The notes: generated from the letters alone by a model not told the origin. A stretch of 64,000 bases of DNA from Bacillota bacterium (GCA_023440865.1 JAEXRM010000045.1:9061-73060); one strand, 5' to 3'. Positions 36,501 through 44,433 are shown, counted from the first letter of the stretch. Numbers and translations are program-made.

Positions 36501-37909
36501 GGCGGATGGCGGACCCTGCCGGAAGACTGCGCGACATGGCGGACCTGCCGGACGGCGGAGCGTTGCCGGCCGGCACCCTGCTGCCCATGAGGTGTCACGC
36601 ACAGTGGCTTTTGGCGGCATGGGGACCCTGGCTTCGCAGGCACGAAGGCCCCTTTGCATGGCATGTATATGCCCGTGGTGAGATCCTGGCCATGCGCGCG
36701 GCCGGGCTGGCTGTGCCGGAGGCCGGGTTGTACGAGGCGGAGATCAACGGAGCCGGAACCGATCATGCCGGAACCATTGGAGCCGGAACGCTCGGCATCG
36801 GTGATGCCGTGAAGGAGCGCAACAACGGCGATCCCCTGGAGACGGTCTGGAGTCCTGGCGGCGGCAGGATCTCAACGACTCGCCGCATGCGGGTTCCGGA
36901 AGGACAGATGAGCCTGTTCGACGAATCGGATCAAGACCCCGGGCAGACCCGCATGGATGCCTGGGTCGACGAGGCACGACGCCGCCTGTCATGGTTTCCA
37001 CCTTTCCCGAAGCTTTCCACCCTGCCCTCGAAGATGTCGGTGACCGCGCTCAAACGGTTGTGGGCGGAGCAGGACGAGGAGGCGGCAAGACTCGAGGAAG
37101 CGTTTCGCATCGCCTGCACCTCGCCGGAGGAATTGGCCGCGTTGCGCGGCCTGCCCCGGACCGGGCACGGGATGGACTATCCGGACGGTGCTGCCGGTGC
37201 CCGCGGTATCGCGTCCGAGAACACCCCCTGCGTCGAGCCCTGCGTCGAGCCCGAGGCCTTCGGGTACGTCGAGACCTACGCCGGTCCCGATGCCGATCCC
37301 GACACGGAGTCCTACGTAGATCCCGACACGGAGTCCTACGCCGATCCCGATGTCGTGCTGCCGCGATTCGCCCTTGCCGTACGGGGGGGAGCTGTTCGGA
37401 CAAGCGGTCAGCGGTATGGCACCCTCATGCATCTGGTGCTGCAGCATCTGGATCCCGTCGGGGGAGAAGCGCCTGACCTCGAGTCGGTGATTGGTGCGCT
37501 CTGCGAGCGTGGTCTGATTGCGGAGGAGGAACGCGCCCTGCCGAATCGGCGCGCCCTGCGGACCTTTCTTGAATCGGACCTGTACGCGCGCATGCTGCGG
37601 GCGGGTGAGATCCATCGCGAGACGCCTTTCACTGTCCGTATGCCCGCATCCGACATCCTGCGTGACCCGACGGTGCCGTCGACGGAGACCGTGGTCATGC
37701 AGGGGATCGTCGACTGCTGGTTCATCGAGTCCGGCAAGATCGTACTCATCGATTACAAGACCGACAGGGGGACGGAGCGGCTTCCGGCATATCGAAGGCA
37801 GTTGCAGTGGTATGCCGCGGCACTTGAGAAGACAGTGGGATTGCCGGTCGGGGAGTCCATCCTGTGGTTCCTGCACTTGGGGCGCGCGATTCCGGCAGGG
37901 GACATGTGA
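33566..37909 (+). CDS. addA: AddA subunit of the helicase-nuclease, with low-complexity insertions
   Basis: UvrD-like helicase plus RecB-type nuclease. Walker A AAAAGSGKT is near residue 21, VMIDEYQDSN is motif II, HKSKGLEFPVV is motif V-like, and VLIDYKTDRG is the nuclease core. At 1447 residues it is about 200 longer than usual AddA. The excess is four Gly/Asp/Ala/Pro-rich insertions at about nt 34935-35070, 35283-35465, 36745-36830 and 37200-37355, some made of tandem repeats. ATG 33560 abuts AAGGGGAGG; ATG 33566 is better spaced. Confidence 0.95.
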   Translation: MRWTAEQEAVLTARGCNLLVAAAAGSGKTAVLVERIVRLVLEGENPPDLDNILVVTFTQAAAAEMRERVRKALTSLASAGNDRARDQLSRVNDAPISTIHSFCLSVLREQFHQAGLEPGFRVGEQTECALMLAEAVDALMDECYGRDPLDPAVADLLDSHAGYRDDAGLRERITTLWRFSRTMPWPDAWLEDSLARMRLPEGMDFGTTDWGRVLLEQARWRIDDLARETERTLRLAEDTGFEAYAATLLLDRTLLEGFLAEMDGGWDAAVRALQAVKFPTMKRAPKDADPLIRDRIKEARLKVKDGVARLGGETLCGYSDALCAEIRNEAPRMAALVSLARALDRIYGRMKRRRNLVDFDDMEHLTLSLLAARGSGGAVVPTALAESMRARWHAVMIDEYQDSNLVQETILGAVATQDERFGNLFMVGDVKQSIYRFRQAMPELFLGKYAAYPQWVPEGAADGGACDAVEGAADGGMHEATDDAADASVPDSAEVGGNQAALGCAARKILLHRNFRSRKPVLEAVNLAFSRLMTPQLGEMAYTEAESLLAGAVFPTWNGLDGAPVSFHLIDSTSGTGAGGANPDQDMHAGGDPDQNGGVNGRGDIDASRDPDPGGDPDGAAYDPPGEPVSPEADDEVLSVEELEGVQEEAAWAAAIIRGLVRGDAGEAPFQVTTKEGGLRPVRYADCAVLLRATSGWAQVFVEEFALAGLPLFSDTGAGHFSSVEVGVMLSLLEVLDNPYQDIPLAAVLRSPLFGWDETAIAAVRGTSPEGLLLDAMRRHEGPHTDACSAALGRLDAWRSLAQAVSVGELLERLYDETGYALHVAALPQGRRRLANLRLLAERAARFETTGYRGLFQFLRYVERLRLAKGDMDGAKVLGESEDVVRLMSIHKSKGLEFPVVLLCGTGRQFNLRDRNSRILMHHRYGFGPDGVLPDAGVVWPTAAKRALQAVSTREMLSEEMRILYVALTRAKERLFICGRMADPAGRLRDMADLPDGGALPAGTLLPMRCHAQWLLAAWGPWLRRHEGPFAWHVYARGEILAMRAAGLAVPEAGLYEAEINGAGTDHAGTIGAGTLGIGDAVKERNNGDPLETVWSPGGGRISTTRRMRVPEGQMSLFDESDQDPGQTRMDAWVDEARRRLSWFPPFPKLSTLPSKMSVTALKRLWAEQDEEAARLEEAFRIACTSPEELAALRGLPRTGHGMDYPDGAAGARGIASENTPCVEPCVEPEAFGYVETYAGPDADPDTESYVDPDTESYADPDVVLPRFALAVRGGAVRTSGQRYGTLMHLVLQHLDPVGGEAPDLESVIGALCERGLIAEEERALPNRRALRTFLESDLYARMLRAGEIHRETPFTVRMPASDILRDPTVPSTETVVMQGIVDCWFIESGKIVLIDYKTDRGTERLPAYRRQLQWYAAALEKTVGLPVGESILWFLHLGRAIPAGDM
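34937..34993 (+). repeat. 21-base direct repeat inside addA (first insertion)
   Basis: A 21-base unit beginning GAAGGCGCCGCGGATGG occurs at 34937-34957 and identically at 34973-34993, 36 bases (12 codons) apart. A degenerate third copy follows. It encodes an Ala/Asp/Gly-rich loop. Confidence 0.8.
37295..37340 (+). repeat. 24-base tandem repeat inside addA (fourth insertion)
   Basis: A unit beginning GATCCCGACACGGAGTCC occurs at 37295-37316 and 37319-37340 with a 24-base period, followed by a partial third unit. It encodes repeated Asp-Pro-Asp-Thr-Glu-Ser-Tyr octapeptides. A shorter TGCGTCGAGCCC duplication lies just upstream. Confidence 0.8.
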
Positions 37910-37920
37910 CGGATGTGGTG

Positions 37921-37960
37921 ATCTGGCCGGCCGTTCCCGAGGAGGATTGGCCGGCCAGAT
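37921..37960. repeat. 12-bp inverted repeat after addA
   Basis: ATCTGGCCGGCC (37921-37932) and GGCCGGCCAGAT (37949-37960) are perfect complements around a 16-base loop. No T-run follows. It may terminate the addAB operon. The rest of the 525-base gap to rho (37910-38434) holds only the rho promoter and leader. Confidence 0.65.
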
Positions 37961-38103
37961 CCTCTGCATGGCCTGCCGGGAGCGGCCCTGCATGGCTGAA
38001 ACGACGCAATCCGATTCATGTTTTCTGTGTGAATCGTTTTCAACGCGGGTATACACGTTGCAGGACGACTGTCGCGGCGTCCCACCGGTGCCGGAACGCA
38101 GAC

Positions 38104-38133
38104 TTGACAAGGCGTTCGGACGACTGCTATAGT
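38104..38133 (+). promoter_or_regulatory. Promoter of rho with a long leader
   Basis: A consensus TTGACA (38104-38109) and TATAGT (38128-38133) are spaced by 18 bases. The leader to the rho ATG is about 295 bases, long enough for Rho-dependent autogenous attenuation as known for rho in other bacteria; no small ORF in it stands out. Confidence 0.75.
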
Positions 38134-38434
38134 GAATGTTGCATTGGCTTTATTGCCGGACAATCTTCCCGATGGAACTTCATATCGCTTGTTCCGAGTT
38201 GCCGGCTGTATATCGCGTTTTCCGCGACGATGAATTCATGTTCAGTTGAATATGCCCGTTTGGCGACAGTTCGTCGTGGCGTTCCGTCAGGCATCCCCAT
38301 GTGCCTCGGATAGATGGCGCCCCTTTCGCGCGAACGGATCCATGCCATTCATGCGCATGGTGTTCTCCCTGCATTCTCTCTGGTGCAAGACGCCTTCCTG
38401 TGCTTGCACACCAAATCATGACAGGCGGTGACGA

Positions 38435-41400
38435 ATGGAAGACAACAAAGACAGCAAGTCCCTTCTCGACGGCAAGTCGCTCAAGGATCTGCGTTTCATC
38501 GCAGGCGTGCAGGGCATCGAGAATCCGGACAGGTTCCGCAAGGCCGAGCTGATCGACTTGATCGCTTCGGGCAGATCGGAGTCCGAACGCGATGCCGCCG
38601 GTACGCGGCGAGCCTCGCGCAAAACTGCGAAAGCTGCTGGAGAAGGGGACGCGCATCCCGAGGCCGCCGGCGTATTGCAGGCCGAGAAGGCAGGCAAGCC
38701 GCAGGCTGACATCGCAGGCAAGCCGCAAGCTGAGAAGGCAGGCAGGCCGCAAGCTGAGATGGCAGGCAGGCCGCAAGCCGTCGAAGCGGGCATTCAGCCG
38801 GTCTCTCCTGTTGAAACGGGGAAGAAGCGTTCTGAGCCCGGCGCAGCAGGCAAGTCCGCGGATGCCGTAGCGGTGAAGGTCGTTGCCAAGGGAGCCTCCA
38901 GGAACACGGATGCCGCTTCCGTGAAGGCTAGGGACATGCAGCCAGCCGAGGGCGGCGTTAACGCGCCAACTGCGCCGGACGCAGTCCAGGCCAATGTGTC
39001 CGGTGGCACGCGGCCGACCGTGACCGACGGCGCGATGCCGGAGAAACCGGAAGGAACGCCTTCCACGCCCCGCAAGGAGAAGTCCCCCAGACGGGCGACC
39101 ACCGTCACCACACCGGATGAGGTTGCCATGACGCCGCCCGCATCCGAGGCGGCATCCGTTGCCGCTTCACTGGCTGCTGCGATTGTCCCCGAGCCCAAGG
39201 AGAGCCGCCCCGGAAGAAAAAAGGCAAACAGGGGCGACGATGGGGAAGCGGCCGATGCCGCGCGTTCTGGGACATCAACAGCAAGCATCGCAACGGATGG
39301 CGCGGCTCCGGTGGCGTCTGATGAGCCGGCAAGGGGAGGTCGTACCCGCACCCGTCGGCATGATGGGGCCGAGACCCAAAAAGTGGAGGTGACGGCAACG
39401 CCTGCCGTGGAACCTCCCGCTCGGGATGTTTCCCTTGCCAATCCCCCTGCCCAGACTGCGGCACCGGTCGAAGCCAGGCATGATGCAGCCGGTCGGGAGC
39501 CGCAAGACAACAGCCGGCAGATTCCGGTCGTCCTGACAACGGCAGGAGATGCAACACCTCCCAGGACCAAAACCCGCATCCCCGCGTCCGAGATACTCAA
39601 ACGGGCCGCCGCGAATGCCTCGCAAGTCAATCCCGGGGAACAGGTTTCTCCTGTCGTGGAGACGGGTGCGCCTGCTGTAGCCGGGCAAGATTCCGCTGAT
39701 GCGGGGCTTGCCGGCAAACCGGAAGCCCGGCAAGCGACAATCGGCAATGACGGCAGTGCGGAGCGTGATGCGCAGGCAGGTGCCGGATCGCCGGCCATCG
39801 CAACGGCGGAGGCATCCGCTGTCGATCGGCGCATCCAGCAGGGTGTTGACCGCATGGCGCGTCAGACCGTCAACAACCACCGCGGTCGCGAGCGTCAGGC
39901 CAATGGACAGGACCGGTCCGCGGCTCCCGCGGCGCGCGCGTTGGAACGCAACGTGCAGGGGCCAGGACGCAATGCGCAGGGACAGGATCGTTTCGCGCAA
40001 GGCCAGGACCGATCCGCACAGGGGCAGGAACGCAGCGCATCGCGGCAGGAACGGGGCAGGCAGGGACAGGAACGCAATCAGCCACAGCAGGACCGTGTGC
40101 CGCAAGGCATGGACCGAAACGCCCAGAATCAGGAGCGTGCGATTCCGGGCCAGGATCGCGCCGCCACGGCAAATCGCCAGCAGGAACGCGGCATGCAGCG
40201 TCAAGGCGATCGGTTTGCGCAACGCCAGCAGGATCGTCCCGCATTCTCGCGCAACGGCCAGGGACCTCTGAATCCGCAAGGCGCGCAGAGCCGTCAAAGC
40301 CGGCCTGTTGACCGTCGCGGCCCGTCGCAGGACGAGAACGGCATGCCCGGTCGCACGCGTCGAACCACGCATGTGCCATTGGACCTGTTGCCCGATGATG
40401 GCATGTACGACGAGGAGCGCGCGGTTGCGGTCGAACCGGCGGTTGTTGCGGAACCGGCCACCACGCCGACGGCGGCGGATGTCCGAACTGAAGATCGGGT
40501 CGCCGAGGAAAGCGCCGTCGAGGAGCTGGCCCGCGAGAATGCCGGCGGTGAGGCCGGGCGTCTGGTTCAAGGCCGTCAGACCTTCACGCGTGACTATTCC
40601 AAGATTGAGGCCGAGGAACCGGTTGCCGGTGTACTGGAACTGTTGCCGGACGGCTATGGCTTCCTGCGCGGGCACAACTACATGTCCGGCCCTCGCGACA
40701 TCTACGTGTCGCCGTCCCAGATCCGCCGTTTCAACCTCAAGACGGGTGACAAGATCGTCGGCAAGGGACGCGTCCAGAAACCGGACGAGAAGTTCCAGGC
40801 CCTGCTGTATGTGACCACCGTCAACGGGGACACGCCCGATGTCGCCATCCGGCGCAGACCCTTCGAGACCCTGACGCCGATCTATCCGGAAGAACGCCTG
40901 ACGCTGGAGACGGAACCCAAGGAGCTGTCGACGCGCGTCATCGACCTGTTCGCGCCGATCGGCAAGGGACAGCGCGGTCTGATTGTATCGCCGCCGAAGG
41001 CCGGCAAGACGATCCTGCTCAAGAAGATCGCCAATGCCATCACCGCCAAGCACCCGGAGGTGGAGCTGATCGTGCTGCTCATCGACGAACGTCCGGAGGA
41101 AGTCACGGACATGCAGCGCTCGATCAATGGCGACGTCATCTATTCCACCTTTGACGAAGTGCCCGACCACCACGTGAAGGTGGCTGAAATGGTGCTGGAA
41201 CGCGCCCAGAGACTGGTGGAGCAGAAGAAGGACGTCGTGATCCTGCTCGACTCGATCACGCGCCTGGCACGTGCCTACAACCTGACCATTCCGCCGACCG
41301 GCAGAACCCTTTCCGGCGGTCTCGATCCGGGTGCGCTGCACAAGCCCAAGCGCTTCTTCGGCGCAGCCCGCAACATCGAGTTCGGCGGCAGCCTCACGAT

Positions 41401-41755
41401 CATTGCCACCGCACTCATCGATACCGGCAGCCGCATGGACGATGTCATTTTCGAGGAGTTCAAGGGCACCGGCAACATGGAGCTGCACCTCGACCGCAAG
41501 CTCTCCGAGAAGCGCATCTTCCCCGCCATCGACATCAACCGGTCGGGAACCCGCCGCGAGGAGCTGCTGCTTGGACCGCGCGAAATGGAAGGCATCTGGG
41601 CCATCCGGCGCGCGATGGGCAACATCGGCACAGCCGAGGTCGCGGAGATGATCATCAACAAGCTGACCGCAACCAAGACGAACGAGGAGTTCGTCGGTAC
41701 CATCAACACCACGTTCATGGCCAAGGAAAAGGGTGGGTTTGACGGGTATCGGTGA
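38435..41755 (+). CDS. rho: Transcription termination factor Rho with a very long disordered insertion
   Basis: RNA-dependent helicase that terminates transcription. Of 1106 residues, 1-48 are the Rho N-terminal SAP-like fold (LKDLRFIAGVQGIENPDRF) and about 728-1106 are the normal cold-shock/ATPase core: GYGFLRG, Walker A SPPKAGKT (from 852), and Walker B DVVILLD (933-939). The roughly 680 residues between are low complexity: octapeptide AGKPQAE-type repeats (86-117), Ala/Thr/Pro-rich stretches, then a Gln/Arg/Gly-rich block of QGQDR-type repeats (about 500-620). Such insertions in other bacteria drive prion-like or phase-separating behaviour. ATG 38435 follows AGGCGGTG. Confidence 0.96.
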   Translation: MEDNKDSKSLLDGKSLKDLRFIAGVQGIENPDRFRKAELIDLIASGRSESERDAAGTRRASRKTAKAAGEGDAHPEAAGVLQAEKAGKPQADIAGKPQAEKAGRPQAEMAGRPQAVEAGIQPVSPVETGKKRSEPGAAGKSADAVAVKVVAKGASRNTDAASVKARDMQPAEGGVNAPTAPDAVQANVSGGTRPTVTDGAMPEKPEGTPSTPRKEKSPRRATTVTTPDEVAMTPPASEAASVAASLAAAIVPEPKESRPGRKKANRGDDGEAADAARSGTSTASIATDGAAPVASDEPARGGRTRTRRHDGAETQKVEVTATPAVEPPARDVSLANPPAQTAAPVEARHDAAGREPQDNSRQIPVVLTTAGDATPPRTKTRIPASEILKRAAANASQVNPGEQVSPVVETGAPAVAGQDSADAGLAGKPEARQATIGNDGSAERDAQAGAGSPAIATAEASAVDRRIQQGVDRMARQTVNNHRGRERQANGQDRSAAPAARALERNVQGPGRNAQGQDRFAQGQDRSAQGQERSASRQERGRQGQERNQPQQDRVPQGMDRNAQNQERAIPGQDRAATANRQQERGMQRQGDRFAQRQQDRPAFSRNGQGPLNPQGAQSRQSRPVDRRGPSQDENGMPGRTRRTTHVPLDLLPDDGMYDEERAVAVEPAVVAEPATTPTAADVRTEDRVAEESAVEELARENAGGEAGRLVQGRQTFTRDYSKIEAEEPVAGVLELLPDGYGFLRGHNYMSGPRDIYVSPSQIRRFNLKTGDKIVGKGRVQKPDEKFQALLYVTTVNGDTPDVAIRRRPFETLTPIYPEERLTLETEPKELSTRVIDLFAPIGKGQRGLIVSPPKAGKTILLKKIANAITAKHPEVELIVLLIDERPEEVTDMQRSINGDVIYSTFDEVPDHHVKVAEMVLERAQRLVEQKKDVVILLDSITRLARAYNLTIPPTGRTLSGGLDPGALHKPKRFFGAARNIEFGGSLTIIATALIDTGSRMDDVIFEEFKGTGNMELHLDRKLSEKRIFPAIDINRSGTRREELLLGPREMEGIWAIRRAMGNIGTAEVAEMIINKLTATKTNEEFVGTINTTFMAKEKGGFDGYR
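38690..38785 (+). repeat. 24-base tandem repeat in rho
   Basis: Four 24-base units encode AGKPQADI, AGKPQAEK, AGRPQAEM and AGRPQAVE. It matches in period the 24-base repeat in addA. Confidence 0.85.
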
Positions 41756-41830
41756 GGGGGAGAGGATGTCGGTTCTGCCTGATTGGTCAATCGGGCAAAA
41801 TGGTTTGATGAAACTGTAAACACACGATGA

Positions 41831-41863
41831 CAGAGCCCCGGCAACGCTGTTGCCGGGGCTCTG
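41831..41863. terminator. Terminator after rho
   Basis: CAGAGCCCCGGCAAC (41831-41845) pairs perfectly with GTTGCCGGGGCTCTG (41849-41863) around GCT. No T-run follows on the plus strand. Nothing else is seen in 41756-42030. Confidence 0.75.
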
Positions 41864-42030
41864 CTGCACATCATGTGATTTGTGGGGTTCATCATGGATG
41901 GGCGTGGGGGCTGTGACGATGGGGTGGCCGGACATGATGCTGACAGGGAGGGATGCGGGGGGAAGAACATGTTTTCCAAAGGGCAACACGTGATCCTGGA
42001 ACGATGAATGGACGCGAGAAGGCAGTCATC

Positions 42031-42630
42031 TCACGTTTCTGATGCGTTCTGATGTTGTGATGATGTCGTCTCGGTATGTGCGTTGCCTTGTCTTGCGGTT
42101 CTCATCTTCAGCACCATGAACAAGAACAAGCCAAACCAAAGAATGACATCCCCCGCGCTGAACAATGAGGATGTGAACAGACGCACCGGAATCCGGTCAC
42201 AAAGAAATGCGAGCCGCGTTCCCTCGGATAGCTCGATATAATGGGGGATCAGTCCGGCGCGCAAGGCATCCAATCGGGCTGATCCGGGCAAATTGGATGT
42301 ATCGACCGGCATGTGACCGCCATTTGCCATGATGACAAGGAAATTGAGTACTTCCCCGGCACCGATCACCAGCAAGGGCCATTGTCTTCGATTGATCAAT
42401 GCAAACAGAAGAAATAGACCATACTGCAGGACCAAAAGCGCGACAACCAGAGGCCGAAATGCCTGGGGCGCGATTGCTGATGAGAAACGGCTGTTGAAGA
42501 ATGTGTCGATCAAAAACCAAGGCAAAAGCAACCATGCATGATGCAGCGTCATATTCCACATATTCGTGAAACGACCCTTCAACATGAGGCCAACGAGGAT
42601 ACCAAGCAGGATGGCTGACAGGAAAATCAT
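42031..42630 (-). CDS. DUF5317-like multi-spanning membrane protein
   Basis: A 199-residue protein with about five hydrophobic helices and a hydrophilic, Gln/Asn/Thr-rich tail. A loop with LNFLVIMANGGHMPVD resembles the N-G-G-x-M-P-V signature I associate with DUF5317, a family of unknown function; this rests on memory of the family. Its ATG overlaps the HD-GYP stop (ATGA), so the two are translationally coupled and probably act together in the membrane. It lacks the Cys that AgrB peptidases need after the GGxH motif. Confidence 0.7.
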   Translation of the reverse strand: MIFLSAILLGILVGLMLKGRFTNMWNMTLHHAWLLLPWFLIDTFFNSRFSSAIAPQAFRPLVVALLVLQYGLFLLFALINRRQWPLLVIGAGEVLNFLVIMANGGHMPVDTSNLPGSARLDALRAGLIPHYIELSEGTRLAFLCDRIPVRLFTSSLFSAGDVILWFGLFLFMVLKMRTARQGNAHTETTSSQHQNASET

Positions 42631-43982
42631 TGTTTCACCGTTTCCAAGGGGAGATCAACGACTTCTGATGCTGCTTCCATTTTCGCTTCCGGCCTTTTCT
42701 CCATGGCCTTGATGAAAGCGTCAACGACTTTGGGGTCGAACTGTGTGCCACTGCACCGAATGATCTCCTCGATCGCTTTGCTGTGCGTGAACGGGTCGCG
42801 ATAAAGCCTTTTGGAGGTCATCGCGTCATATGCGTCCGCAACGCTCAATATTCTGGATTCGAATGGAACGGATTCATTTTCTTCAACCTCGGGGTAACCG
42901 GTACCGTCGAAGTATTTGTGATGGTACTTGACGATCGGTACACACTCCTTGAGGTATTTGACGTTCGAGATGATCTTGGCCCCAAGCACAGGATGCTGCT
43001 TGATGGCGTCAAACTCGGATTTGTCAAGTTTTCCAGGCTTGTTGAGGATCGCTTCCTGAACGCCGATCTTTCCTACGTCATGAAGCAATGCGGCATATTG
43101 CAGCACTTCCTTCTGGCGTGGAGAATACTTGAGCTCATCAGCGATCAGGGCACTATACTCGTGGACGCGCTCCGTGTGACCATGTGTATACTCATCCTTT
43201 GCCTCGATAGCATTGGAGAGTGTTTTTACCGTATCCATATAGCTTACCCTCAGATTGGAATACAGTGAGAAAGAATAACGTGATAGAAGGATGGGCGCAA
43301 TGAAGAGCAATACAATGAACCAGTTGTAGCTAAGCCAGAAAACAGCCATAAGGACGCCCATGAGACCAACGAACAATAAGCTGACAAAGGACCACAAGAA
43401 ACTATTCCGCCATTCTTGTAGAAAATGCCCGCGATGCTCGTTACGAAGAAAAGTCGCAAAGAGCACTGTGTTGATGATCATTTGGAGAAAAATGTATACA
43501 AGGATGTAAAAAGCCTGTTGTGAGATGAGCGACAATACTTGATTGATGCTAACGTCTACTGGAAGTATATTGGCGAGTACCTTGCCTCCGAGCAATGTAT
43601 AGATATTGCCGGAAATTCCCATCGAAAGTGTATACATCGTTATGTTAAGGCATGACTTGTAGACTGATGAATTGAGAATGTGGTAGTACTTATTGTCGTC
43701 TGATGACTTAACAACACGCAAAACGATGGAAATAAATGAAATGATGACGATCGCCTCTGGTCCATATGCAACGAGGCCACAAAGGAAAAGGGCACCACCG
43801 ACAGAAACACCTTTCTCCCCGATGGTGACAGTCATTGACTCAGCCATGACTCCAAATAAAGAGAGCAAAAGAATATGTAGGATATATTGACTTGGAAGCT
43901 TATAAGCAGAATACCCCAATAGGAATATTGAAACTACAAACAATATGCCTATGTATATTTTTCTTATGTTAATAAATACCAT
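42627..43982 (-). CDS. Multi-spanning membrane HD-GYP phosphodiesterase
   Basis: 451 residues. The first 240 form about seven membrane helices; the HD-GYP domain follows with HGHTERV (267-273), HDVGKIG (301-307), HH (354-355) and DGTGYP (359-364), so it should be an active cyclic-di-GMP hydrolase controlled by the membrane part. The coding DNA of the membrane half is much richer in A+T than the window average. GAGG sits eight bases before ATG 43982, 43 bases after the small peptide ORF. Part of the rho-rpmE insertion module. Confidence 0.92.
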   Translation of the reverse strand: MVFINIRKIYIGILFVVSIFLLGYSAYKLPSQYILHILLLSLFGVMAESMTVTIGEKGVSVGGALFLCGLVAYGPEAIVIISFISIVLRVVKSSDDNKYYHILNSSVYKSCLNITMYTLSMGISGNIYTLLGGKVLANILPVDVSINQVLSLISQQAFYILVYIFLQMIINTVLFATFLRNEHRGHFLQEWRNSFLWSFVSLLFVGLMGVLMAVFWLSYNWFIVLLFIAPILLSRYSFSLYSNLRVSYMDTVKTLSNAIEAKDEYTHGHTERVHEYSALIADELKYSPRQKEVLQYAALLHDVGKIGVQEAILNKPGKLDKSEFDAIKQHPVLGAKIISNVKYLKECVPIVKYHHKYFDGTGYPEVEENESVPFESRILSVADAYDAMTSKRLYRDPFTHSKAIEEIIRCSGTQFDPKVVDAFIKAMEKRPEAKMEAASEVVDLPLETVKQ

Positions 43983-44025
43983 AAATGCCTCGTTGTGAGT
44001 TGATGGCAGGCGCGAGAACTCCTAA

Positions 44026-44109
44026 TTACTTGCCGACGAACGACCAGCACGCACCACTCGAAAGAACCAAGGAAAGGATTACGGACGCAACATACAGGAT
44101 CTTCTTCAT
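44026..44109 (-). CDS. 27-residue secreted-peptide-like ORF
   Basis: Encodes MKKILYVASVILSLVLS followed by SGACWSFVGK. A double-Lys start, an uninterrupted hydrophobic helix, then a single cysteine (C21) with six residues after it. GGAGGG is eight bases upstream of the ATG. The SSGAC stretch fits a lipoprotein-type signal pattern, and C-W-S-F-V could instead form a five-residue thiolactone as in AgrD-type pheromones. It is the first gene behind its own promoter and leads into the HD-GYP gene. Reality of translation is inferred from the ribosome site and context. Confidence 0.6.
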   Translation of the reverse strand: MKKILYVASVILSLVLSSGACWSFVGK

Positions 44110-44113
44110 CGTT

Positions 44114-44165
44114 AACAGCCCTCCGGTTTTTATTCCGCCCCCTTCGCTATCGGGGTCGGGCTGTT
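44114..44165 (-). promoter_or_regulatory. Leader hairpin that can mask the peptide ribosome site
   Basis: In the minus-strand RNA AACAGCCC (44165-44158) can pair with GGGCTGTT (44121-44114), enclosing an inner CCCC/GGGG hairpin (44155-44152 with 44142-44139). The outer stem covers part of the GGAGGG ribosome site (44124-44119) of the peptide ORF, so folding would block its translation. It has the layout of a riboswitch expression platform or thermosensor. Confidence 0.5.
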
Positions 44166-44323
44166 CCGCTTCGCTTAAGTGAGTGGAGATGAAATCAGTA
44201 TCCAAAATGTGAAGTGGTGTGAAGTGGCGGTGACTACATGAACGGAGATCGCGCCTGCCATCAGGTCGGGAATATGAAGTTGTGGACTATCTGCACGACG
44301 TCTAGGCATTGGCAGCGCCAAAG

Positions 44324-44352
44324 ACTATAGCCGATGCATTCTTGGTTGGCAA
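44324..44352 (-). promoter_or_regulatory. Promoter of the peptide/HD-GYP/DUF5317 operon
   Basis: On the minus strand TTGCCA (44347-44352) and TATAGT (44324-44329) are spaced by 17 bases. Transcription would start near 44317, giving a leader of about 208 bases. The 324-base gap 44110-44433 otherwise holds no gene. Confidence 0.65.
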
Positions 44353-44433
44353 ATGTTTCATCTCCTTGCATACAAAATAATGTTACGAATATAGTAGTGT
44401 TTCATGCAACGGCAACAGGTGTTAACGCTATCA

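Noticed and set aside
37910..38434. Small gene between addA and rho
   Set aside because: Candidate frames lack ribosome sites and overlap the rho promoter; the region is better explained as a terminator hairpin plus rho leader.
42031..42630. AgrB-type peptide maturase
   Set aside because: The length and a GGH loop are suggestive, but the following catalytic cysteine is missing and the loop reads NGGHMPV as in DUF5317.
44110..44317. Cyclic-di-GMP (GEMM) riboswitch upstream of the HD-GYP operon
   Set aside because: Expected from the HD-GYP context, but the conserved GCAAAGCC-type core and flanking stems are not present.
44330..44390. 19-codon ORF on the minus strand starting near 44378
   Set aside because: The GGAG abuts the ATG with no spacer and the frame overlaps the predicted operon promoter; the product has no features.
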